From the NCBI GenBank assembly GCA_037833965.1, contig AP031356.1:18994501-19058500 (forward strand): a stretch of DNA of 64,000 nucleotides, written 5' to 3'. The stretch's first letter is position 1. Every line of letters starts with the position of its first letter. This stretch comes from Marchantia polymorpha subsp. ruderalis. Lineage: Eukaryota; Streptophyta; Marchantiopsida; Marchantiales; Marchantiaceae. Both the position numbers and the translations under genes were made by a program. Below, in pieces: positions 15,501 to 23,325 of this stretch. Below the pieces are notes generated by a model. It saw only the letters and a list, made by a program, of their open reading frames with translations, searched no databases and was not told the origin of the DNA.

Positions 15501-17591
15501 AGGGAGCGTGCGGAGGCCGCACCATCGGCGGGAAGTCCGCCGATAGATGCGCCTTCGGCGGTAGGGCCTATAGGCCAAGGAACATCGGGCGAGCGGCCCC
15601 CGGCCATGTCGCCTTCGGCGATGGATGTCCGCGGCACTACGCCTTCGGCGGACAAGGCGCCGGCAATTGCGCCTGCGCGCGGGCCGGGCACAGCCCCCGC
15701 GGACCGATCAAGGGAGCAGCAACAGACGATGGAGCGGAGTGACTGTCCGCGGGATGAAATTTCGATGCGCGATGCGCAATCAAACCCCGCGCAGCCACCC
15801 TCCGCTCGATCGCCTTCGGCGGCGGGCGACGGCGGCAGAGAGGACGCGGTAGACAACCAACAAGCGAGCGACGGGGATGCCGCACGGGTACATTCGCCTT
15901 CCGCCTTAGACATTTTGGCGACGAGCAGCGAGGCTGCAGCCGTGCCTTCGCAGGCAGCACACGTCGATGACGTGCAGCCCCACTCGGGGCAGTCGCCGAC
16001 GCAATCAATGGCGACTGAAATTCTCCACTCGGATGATGACGACGGAGGCTCCACGGAAGAAATGTCAGGAGCAGAAGACACTGAGGAGGAGGAGGAGGAA
16101 ATTGTTGGAGCGCCGGCGGCGGCGCTCTCTGAGCAGGTGATTCCGTTGCTGAGGTACTTGGATCGCAAGGTCGATAAATACGCCGACCCACTCCAGCCGG
16201 GATCTTACATCGAGTTAGTGCGCAGGCGGACTCGCACTAAAGTCCACACCAGCAAGCTATTAGCTAGAGTGGACCAGGAGTTGAGGGAATTGAAGGAGAA
16301 GCATGCATGCTTGTGGGGTCAGTATAAGCTTAATCAGAAATTCTACAAGCACTCGGAGAAGATGAAGGATGAGAAACTGGACGAGCTCACCAAGGAGCAG
16401 GTGAAGGTCAAGGAAGCACTCATTTCTGAGCAGGCCCAGAATCGGATTTTGTCAGAGGAGCTCGTGCGACAGACGCGGTTGTTGGAACAATGTCAGCTCG
16501 CACGGCAGGCGGATGAAGAGTTAATCCGCGGGTTAAAGTCAGAGTGTGGCGAATTGAGAGCGCAACGTGCTGAAGCCGAATCGCAATTAGTGATAATTGA
16601 AGAGGATCGCAGGAAGGAGGCGGATCGCACGAAGGTGGAGACGGCGAGGCGTGTCGCCCACTGTCTCAAGGGCTACGCCCACTGGGAAGTGAAGGCGCAG
16701 GAGAAACTCACACTGCGTGAGTTTGAATTGCGCGCAGCCGGGTTGTTGTCAGGCGACAGTAGGAGTCGGCGGAAGGTAGCAAAGAAGCTCGATGCCTTTC
16801 TGTCGAAGGCACAGGATACCATGTCCGCCCTCGAAGTGGAGGTGTCCGCGGCGTTGCAGCGTTTGGGACTGCGCAGTAGAGCGGAAGATTGGCAGGGTAG
16901 GGAGTTAGTGCGCGGCAGTCGGCCGCGCAGGAGACGTAGTACAGGTTCCGCGGAGTGTAGTGTAGCGTGGTTCCGTGCTGGCGTGTAGCGTAGTGCAGTG
17001 TAGTGCTAGGTAGGACTTAGAAGGTATAAAATAGTTCCAGGCGTTTTGCCTGGGGTTCTTTCCCAAACTCAGAAGTGCAGATCAGGAACCCATTTCCTTT
17101 GCGTGTTTGTGTCCTTGAGTTCTGTCACCACGCACGAGGAGTTACAACTTAGCGTTCCGCATTTTGTAGCTGAAGGCCTTCGGCCGAATGTTCAGAGCTA
17201 GTCCATTGGTTAGAGACTTGAGTAGTTCGGATCGGCACCTGCGGGTGACTGCCGATGCTCAGAGCCAGTGACTAGTTAGATACTTGAACAGTTTCGCCCC
17301 TACACCTTCGAGTGTTTCTTTCTGATTGTACTCCTTGGGATTTTTCCCCTGAATGCCAAAGTGAAGTTTTGCTACTTCGTGTAAGCCTTGGTTGTAAATT
17401 CAGGTTACGCTGCAGCAGGTGCCTTGAGGGTAACCCCTGTAGTATTTCTGGGAATGACAAGTGCCTGAGAATTCAAACTCATCAATAGTCTGTTAAAACG
17501 TGACACTTTGTACCCTGTGTGTTCCTCTGTCCCTGTGGGTTCGACCTTTCTACCACTATATTGCAGTTTTAGCCTTTAGTGGATTATTACA
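12597..17591 (+). repeat. LTR2, shared between two array units (4995 bp)
   Basis: Same termini, length and content as LTR1. By eye only three substitutions separate them: CAG to AAG in the accessory frame near 16536, G to A near 17085, and A to G near 17244. It is the 3' LTR of the unit on its left and the 5' LTR of the interrupted unit on its right. There is no intervening flank or target duplication, which is the signature of an LTR-LTR recombination array. Confidence 0.95.
13866..16988 (+). CDS. LTR2-borne accessory protein, 1040 aa
   Basis: Second copy of the LTR-resident frame, open from ATG 13866 to TAG 16988. The only protein difference I see from the LTR1 copy is Gln to Lys in the coiled coil (RGLKSECGEL instead of RGLQSECGEL, near residue 893). 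In a transcript starting in LTR1 this copy would be the third cistron, about 1.3 kb downstream of the pol stop. Expression would need splicing, reinitiation or an internal promoter; none can be demonstrated from sequence alone. Confidence 0.8.
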   Translation: MTFDRAAENVPFLNSRFQSLVRAARIHLLAAERSRRRRTGDFLLIEGEVNARDLELRAIRVCRERKKLGRCGSRMSGRANPRNAMTRPSRLRMVPLRLPQNGLRAFEERLIARKLDFLLWGWNYICANMVREWLEPQGPPSRGLRPHVDRWTVQDWAQALGRCAGMPGHLLFDSESIKVTKQEEAQFVELFKTGRSTKNGYRTRDYKDRFRRTLSAALMQLLQPHRACYITLWQVSFVECVIEGTPIHWASILHRVMRQHAFEEKGGTLNHLSPFLINFYRQRNCLTAAELEHFPPLSIDHPGKYVRENEVDTDAEESPTSTPSRRRDEGRHTPAARVPRKRRWREESEEEQHQEPSAPIRPRPLCEPYSRPKQKARRLVLPADRADTATIATEKGSASPEKHEEARTTAGATGHAATSTGERPPTGQGPPELPRAMRTDVPFAHRRASADGRASADRRSQVDVDLRLRVGRSSPPVHRSPVHRTPPHVPPVHRQESPPFQRRKGKEPAEEPPTRHRPSGPDPPAHHAPQFAPSAPGPSSRGDTSRERAEAAPSAGSPPIDAPSAVGPIGQGTSGERPPAMSPSAMDVRGTTPSADKAPAIAPARGPGTAPADRSREQQQTMERSDCPRDEISMRDAQSNPAQPPSARSPSAAGDGGREDAVDNQQASDGDAARVHSPSALDILATSSEAAAVPSQAAHVDDVQPHSGQSPTQSMATEILHSDDDDGGSTEEMSGAEDTEEEEEEIVGAPAAALSEQVIPLLRYLDRKVDKYADPLQPGSYIELVRRRTRTKVHTSKLLARVDQELRELKEKHACLWGQYKLNQKFYKHSEKMKDEKLDELTKEQVKVKEALISEQAQNRILSEELVRQTRLLEQCQLARQADEELIRGLKSECGELRAQRAEAESQLVIIEEDRRKEADRTKVETARRVAHCLKGYAHWEVKAQEKLTLREFELRAAGLLSGDSRSRRKVAKKLDAFLSKAQDTMSALEVEVSAALQRLGLRSRAEDWQGRELVRGSRPRRRRSTGSAECSVAWFRAGV

Positions 17592-17613
17592 TAAGAAGCC
17601 GACAACTTCTTTT

Positions 17614-17631
17614 TGGCGCCGCTGCCGGGGA
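17614..17631 (+). other. Primer binding site of the interrupted unit
   Basis: Identical tRNA-Asp-type site, 22 bp after the LTR2 end, with the same single mismatch as at 6823. Confidence 0.84.
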
Positions 17632-17677
17632 CAGTTGCGTCAACACCGGGGTTTTTACGAGCAGCCATGCTCGGTGC

Positions 17678-18298
17678 ATGTCGACTGGGGCTAGCGGGAG
17701 CAACCTAAGTGCTAGAGCTGTCCGCAAGTTCCGACGAGATTCAGAGAAGGCCGTGGAAGAGACACGGCGTCAAAACAAGAAAACACCAAAAAGAGTACCT
17801 AAGCCTGGTTCGGCCGACACCCTTGGGGAACCTACCCCCGGCGACTCGGAACCAAACTTGGTGCTTACAGTTCTACTAGATATTCCTTGCACGGACCCGC
17901 CTCGTGAAGTAGAACCGACCGCCCGAGAACCGTCGACAGACACACCGATGGCGGACGGACAAGCCAATGTGCGGCTACCTCAGCCGATTACTAAACATTC
18001 CTACCCAAAGTATAAAGGGAGTGGGGATGACGACGATGCAGATTCATACATCAAGTTGTTCGAATCGGTGTCTATTGCCAATCGCGAGATCGCAGACGAC
18101 GACCGACTAAGGATCTTTCCAAGCCTTCTGCGGAAGAAAGCGAGGAGTTGGTACAATCACGAGAGCATCGATCCGACTGGGTTGACAACATGGGCCCAGC
18201 TGAAGGAGAAGTTCCTTCGCCGCTTCCGCGAGCTCGGCTACGACAGCCGGGTTTTGACAAAGTTGCGTAATTTGCAGCGAGAGAAGAAGGAGAGTCTG
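17678..18298 (+). pseudogene. gag: gag, 5' part, split by the nested insertion
   Basis: The first 207 codons of gag, from ATG 17678, are intact and match the copy at 6887 through the gag core. The reading frame then enters the inserted LTR and stops at 18334. The remainder of the gene resumes at 34101. The break is clean: the last five bases, GTCTG (18294-18298), are repeated at 34096-34100. Confidence 0.93.
18294..18298 (+). repeat. Target site duplication GTCTG (left copy)
   Basis: GTCTG precedes the inserted TGTAATAACC terminus and recurs at 34096-34100 straight after the other terminus GGTACCACA. In the uninterrupted gag copy (7502-7506) this pentamer occurs once. A perfect 5-bp duplication is the expected result of integrase action. 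Confidence 0.96.
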
Positions 18299-21200
18299 TG
18301 TAATAACCCACTAAAGGCTAAAACTGCAATATAGTGGTAGAAAGGTCGAACCCACAGGGACAGAGGAACACACAGGGTATAAAGTGTCACGTTTTAACAG
18401 ACTATTGAGGAGTTTGAATTCTCAGGCAACTGTCACTCCCAGAAATACTGCAAGTGTCCACTCGGAGCGCACTCGGAGGTCGCACAGTGCAGCGTAACAC
18501 ACACACACACACCTGAAACTACAGAAACACAACCCAGAGATCCGTTAGGACCTCTACTTCAAGATTTCAGGGGGAAAGTCTCTCAAGAGTACACTCGGCA
18601 AAGCTGCGGGCAGTGACTTCCAACTCCGGCTTTTACAACACTTCCACTAGCTTGCTGCTAGTGTAGGAAACCCGGTTTGGACTGCCTACTTCGGATCGAA
18701 GTCACTCATACGCGGTGAACAACACTCTCAACTCACAAAACGCGCAGAGAACACAGGTCCACACTGAAGGACTCACTGTGAAACGTTCCAGTAACACAAC
18801 AACAGTCTATTGAAGAGTTTGAATTCTCAGGCACTTGTCATTCCCAGAAATACTACAGGGGTTACCCTCAAGGCACCTGCTGCAGCGTAACCTGAATTTA
18901 CAACCAAGGCTTACACGAAGTAGCAAAACTTCACTTTGGCATTCAGGGGAAAAATCCCAAGGAGTACAATCAGAAAGAAACACTCGAAGGTGTAGGGGCG
19001 AAACTGTTCAAGTATCTAACTAGTCACTGGCTCTGAGCATCGGCAGTCACCCGCAGGTGCAGATCCGAACTACTCAAGTCTCTAACCAATGTACTAGCTC
19101 TGAACATTCGGCCGAAGGCCTTCAGCTACAAAATGCGGAACGCTAAGTTGTAACTCCTCGTGCGTGGTGACAGAACTCAAGGACACAAACACGCAAAGGA
19201 AATGGGTTCCTGATCTGCACTTCTGATGGGAAAGAACCCCAGGCAAAACGCCTGGAACTATTTTATACCTTCTAAGTCCTACCTAACACTACACTGCACT
19301 ACGCTACACGCCTGCACGGAACCACGCTACACTACACTCCGCGGAACCTGTACTACGTCTCCTGCGCGGCCGACTGCCGCGCACTAGCTCCCTACCCTGC
19401 CACTCTTCCGCTCGACTACGCAGTCCCAACCGCTGCAACGCCGCGGACACCTCCCCCTCGAGGGCGGACATGGTATCCTGTGCCTTCGACAGAAAGGCCT
19501 CGAGCTTCTTCGCTACCTTCCGCCGACTCCTACTGTCGCCTGACAACAACCCGGCTGCGCGCAATTCAAACTCCCGCAGTGTGAGTTTCTCCTGCGCCTT
19601 CACTTCCCAGTGGGCGTAGCCCTTGAGACAGTGGGCGACTCGCCTCGCCGTCTCCACCTTCGTGCGATCCGCCTCCTTCCTGCGATCCTCTTCAATGGTC
19701 ACTAATTGCGATTCGGCTTCAGCACGTTGCGCCCTCAATTCGCCACACTCTGACTGTAAACTGCGGATTAATTCTTCATCCGCCTGCCGTGCGAGCTGAC
19801 ATTGTTCCAACAACCGCGTCTGTCGCACGAGCTCCTCTGACAAAATCCGATTCTCGGCCTGCTCAGAGTTGAGTGCTTCCTTGACCTTCACCTGCTCCTT
19901 GGTGAGCTCGCCCAGTTTCTCATCCTTCATCTTCTCGGAGTGCTTGTAGAATTTCTGATTAAGCTTGTACTGTCCCCACAAGCACTCATGCTTCTCCTTC
20001 AAGTCCCTCAACTCCTGGTCCACTCTAGCTAATAGCTTGCTGGTGTGGACTTTAGTGCGAGTCCGCCTGCGCACTAACTCGATGTAAGATCCCGGCTGGA
20101 GTGGGTCGGCGTATTTATCGACCTTGCGATCCAAGTACCGCAGCAACGGAATCACCTGCTCAGAGAGCGCCGCCGCCGGCGCTCCAACAATTTCCTCCTC
20201 CTCCTCCTCGGTGTCTTCTGCTCCTGACATTTCTTCCGTGGAGCCTCCGTCCTCATCATCCGAGTGGAGAATTTCAGTCGCCATTGATTGCGTCGGCGAC
20301 TGCCCCGAGTGGGGCTGCACGTCCTCGACGTGTGCTGCCTGCGAAGGCACGGCTGCAGCCTCGCTGCTCGTCGCCAAAATGTCTAAGGCGGAAGGCGAAT
20401 GTATCCGAGCGGCATCCCCGTCGCTCGCTGGTTGATTGCCCACCGCATTCTCTCTGTCGCCGTCGTCCGTCGCCGAAGGCGATTGAGCGGAGGGTGGCTG
20501 CGCGGGGTTGGATTGCGCATCGCGCATCGAGATGTCGTCCCGCGGACAGTCACTCCGCTCCTCCGTCTGCTGCTCCCTTGATCGGTCCGTGGGGGCTGTG
20601 CCCGGCCCGTGCGCAGGCGCATTTGCCGGCGCCTTGTCCGTCGCGGGCGTAGCGCCGCGGACATCTATCGCCGAAGGCGACATGGCCGGGGGCCGCACGC
20701 CCGATGCTCCTTGGCCTATAGGCCCTACCGCCGAAGGCGCATCTATCGGCGTACTTCCCGCCGATGGTGCGGCCTCCGCACGCTCTCTGCTCGTATCTCC
20801 TCGGCTCGAAGGCCCTGGCGCCGAAGGCGCGAATTGCGGCGCGTGGTGCGCCGGTGGGTCTGGCCCCGAGGGCCGGTGTCTCGTAGGCGGTTCTTCCGCC
20901 GGCTCCTTCCCCTTCCTACGTTGGAACGGGGGTGATTCTTGCCTGTGCACAGGCGGCACGTGTGGAGGTGTTCTGTGCACAGGCGACCTGTGCACAGGCG
21001 GACTGCTCCTTCCCACGCGTAAGCGTAGATCCACGTCCACTTGTGTTCGCCGGTCCGCGGAGGCTCGTCCGTCCGCGGAGGTTCGCCTGTGCGCAAACGG
21101 AACATCTGTCCGCATCGCACGTGGTAACTCCGGAGGCCCTTGGCCCGTAGGCGGCCTCTCTCCCGACGAGGTTGCAGCGTGGCCCGTCGCTCCTGCGGTC

Positions 21201-23288
21201 GTCCGCGCTTCCTCTCGTCTCTCTGGCGACGCACTTCCTATCTCCGTCGCAATCGTCGCCGTGTCTGCACTGTCAGCTGGCAACACCAGTCTGCGTGCCT
21301 TCTGCTTCGGCCGGCTGTATGGCTCGCACAGCGGCCGCGGTCGAATGGGAACAGAGAGTTCTTGATGCTGCTCCTCTTCGGCCTCTTCCCTCCATCGCCG
21401 CTTCCGCGGCACTCGCGCTGCAGGGGTGTGTCTCCCTTCGTCTCTCCGTCTTGATGGGGTAGAAGTCGGTGACTCCTCCGCATCAGTGTCGACCTCGTTC
21501 TCCCGCACATACTTCCCGGGATGGTCGATGGACAATGGCGGAAAATGTTCAAGCTCCGCCGCTGTCAAACAATTCCGCTGTCGATAAAAATTGATGAGGA
21601 AAGGAGAAAGATGGTTTAGCGTTCCCCCCTTCTCCTCAAACGCGTGCTGTCGCATCACTCTGTGCAGGATGCTCGCCCAGTGAATTGGAGTTCCCTCGAT
21701 GACGCACTCCACAAAAGAGACCTGCCACAATGTGATGTAGCAGGCGCGGTGCGGCTGCAGTAATTGCATCAGCGCCGCGGACAAAGTCCGGCGAAATCGA
21801 TCTTTGTAATCACGGGTCCTGTACCCATTCTTGGTAGACCTCCCGGTCTTGAACAGCTCCACAAATTGCGCTTCTTCTTGCTTGGTCACCTTGATGCTCT
21901 CGCTGTCGAAAAGGAGATGCCCTGGCATGCCAGCACATCTTCCCAACGCCTGCGCCCAATCTTGGACTGTCCACCGGTCAACATGCGGACGCAATCCGCG
22001 CGAGGGTGGTCCCTGTGGCTCTAGCCACTCGCGCACCATATTCGCGCAGATGTAATTCCATCCCCATAGCAAGAAATCGAGCTTTCTTGCTATTAAGCGC
22101 TCTTCGAAAGCGCGCAGCCCGTTCTGCGGCAGGCGAAGTGGCACCATCCGCAATCTGCTCGGTCTCGTCATTGCGTTCCTGGGGTTCGCTCGCCCGCTCA
22201 TTCTACTTCCGCACTGTCCGCGTTTCCTTCTCTCTCGGCAAACTCTAATCGCTCTCAATTCCAAATCACGCGCACTCACTTCTCCCTCAATCAACAAGAA
22301 ATCTCCTGTGCGACGACGACGAGAATGGTCCGCAGCCAGCAGATGGATGCGCGCAGCGCGCACAAGAGATTGGAATCGCGAATTCAAGAATGGGACGCTC
22401 TCCGCCGCCCGGTCGAAGGTCATGGTCGTCTCTTGGTCGTGAAGAACGTCTCACTTGATGGCCGCGCCGGTTGTACGCTGGAACGGTCTTCGCTCTCACG
22501 CGCGGCTTCACGCTCCGCCGTCGTCGATTAAACTCTCACGCTCGAATTGGCGGATTTGAACTCCGCGAGCGTGTCACCCTCCGGACATGGGGGCGTAGCG
22601 CCGAAGGCGAGTTTTCCGCCTTGCGCGGTACACTTGTTCGTACCGCCCCTCGGCCAATCTCCTTCTGCCTTGACGCGTGCGTCCGCATGTCGGACAAAAA
22701 TTCAACTCCTGCCTGTGCGCAGGCAGGGGCCTCGGCGGATTCTCCGCCGGCGCGGAACTTGAACATTCTCCTGTGCACAGGCGTTCGCCTTCGTCCGCGC
22801 ATAGGACAAAACTTGAATCCCCCTTCCGCGCAGGCGGAATTCGCGCCGGTGGCGAACTCCTTCCGCCGGGGGCGACCGCCTCCGTTTCTTCCAGTAGCGA
22901 TAACTCCCTAAGTCCTCGTCCGTTCCAAGCGTTCTTGGGCTCGTTGGAATCAGCGCGTCGAGCTCTTTCCAACGGGATCCTAACTTGGTCAAGGCGCCCG
23001 AGGGTTACCTAATTACGAGGGTTTCCCTACAGCCGCGGACGCAACCTCCGAAGGCGGGTTTTGCGCCTTGCGCCGTAGAGATCCTAACTGCGGAGCTCGC
23101 AGGGAGGGTGGTGCCTGACCTTACTACTGCACCCCAAATCCCAGATTCTACAAGATCCCTCGAGAATCCCCGCGATCTTCCGGATTCACTCTGTTTTGAT
23201 GTACCGAAGGCTATTTACAATGCTGCCAGGGTACAGTTTTCCAAAAATGTTTTAATTTCCTCAAAATTGCCAAAAGTGGGGTACCACA
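18299..23288 (-). repeat. 3' LTR of the nested element (4990 bp)
   Basis: Read on the minus strand it runs from TGTGGTACCCCAC (at 23288) to GGGTTATTACA (at 18299). A minus-strand TATAAAA lies at 19267-19261. Its R-U5 is about 400 bp longer than in the array LTRs because a diverged second copy of part of the same region follows in tandem (18402 and 18807 are equivalent points, period about 405 bp). Its leader is correspondingly shorter. Confidence 0.94.
19304..22423 (-). CDS. LTR-borne accessory protein of the sister subfamily, 1039 aa (3' LTR copy)
   Basis: Runs from ATG at 22423 to the stop at 19304 on the minus strand, with the same architecture as the array copies. The globular N-terminal block and the coiled coil are nearly unchanged. 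Most differences are in the Pro/Ser-rich middle, and there is one whole-codon deletion (QQTEER for QQQTMER). Retention of more than 1000 codons across two subfamilies, with only an in-frame indel, supports selection on the protein. The polypeptide has no recognisable enzyme motif. Confidence 0.8.
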   Translation of the reverse strand: MTFDRAAESVPFLNSRFQSLVRAARIHLLAADHSRRRRTGDFLLIEGEVSARDLELRAIRVCRERRKRGQCGSRMSGRANPRNAMTRPSRLRMVPLRLPQNGLRAFEERLIARKLDFLLWGWNYICANMVREWLEPQGPPSRGLRPHVDRWTVQDWAQALGRCAGMPGHLLFDSESIKVTKQEEAQFVELFKTGRSTKNGYRTRDYKDRFRRTLSAALMQLLQPHRACYITLWQVSFVECVIEGTPIHWASILHRVMRQHAFEEKGGTLNHLSPFLINFYRQRNCLTAAELEHFPPLSIDHPGKYVRENEVDTDAEESPTSTPSRRRDEGRHTPAARVPRKRRWREEAEEEQHQELSVPIRPRPLCEPYSRPKQKARRLVLPADSADTATIATEIGSASPERREEARTTAGATGHAATSSGERPPTGQGPPELPRAMRTDVPFAHRRTSADGRASADRRTQVDVDLRLRVGRSSPPVHRSPVHRTPPHVPPVHRQESPPFQRRKGKEPAEEPPTRHRPSGPDPPAHHAPQFAPSAPGPSSRGDTSRERAEAAPSAGSTPIDAPSAVGPIGQGASGVRPPAMSPSAIDVRGATPATDKAPANAPAHGPGTAPTDRSREQQTEERSDCPRDDISMRDAQSNPAQPPSAQSPSATDDGDRENAVGNQPASDGDAARIHSPSALDILATSSEAAAVPSQAAHVEDVQPHSGQSPTQSMATEILHSDDEDGGSTEEMSGAEDTEEEEEEIVGAPAAALSEQVIPLLRYLDRKVDKYADPLQPGSYIELVRRRTRTKVHTSKLLARVDQELRDLKEKHECLWGQYKLNQKFYKHSEKMKDEKLGELTKEQVKVKEALNSEQAENRILSEELVRQTRLLEQCQLARQADEELIRSLQSECGELRAQRAEAESQLVTIEEDRRKEADRTKVETARRVAHCLKGYAHWEVKAQEKLTLREFELRAAGLLSGDSRSRRKVAKKLEAFLSKAQDTMSALEGEVSAALQRLGLRSRAEEWQGRELVRGSRPRRRRSTGSAECSVAWFRAGV

Positions 23289-23290
23289 TG

Positions 23291-23301
23291 CCCCCCTCCT
23301 C
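23291..23301 (-). other. Polypurine tract of the nested element
   Basis: Reverse complement of CCCCCCTCCTC, i.e. GAGGAGGGGGG, two bases before the 3' LTR start at 23288 on the minus strand. Confidence 0.88.
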
Positions 23302-23325
23302 AATTGTGAGCGCCCACGCGAACAC

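Larger units (their letters stand above)
1806..17591 (+). mobile_element. Complete long-LTR Ty3/gypsy element (LTR1-gag-pol-LTR2), 15,786 bp
   Basis: This is the one array unit whose two LTRs and internal region are all complete and uninterrupted. The LTRs (4995 bp each) flank a 5796-bp internal region. Order is tRNA-Asp-type primer site, gag with protease, leaky UAG, pol (RT-RNase H-integrase), polypurine tract. All frames, including the LTR-borne one at both ends, are open, so it looks potentially autonomous. It shares both LTRs with neighbouring units, so no target duplication flanks it. Gene order and absence of a chromodomain place it in the Athila/Tat-like (OTA) part of plant gypsy; the exact lineage needs an RT tree. 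Confidence 0.93.
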
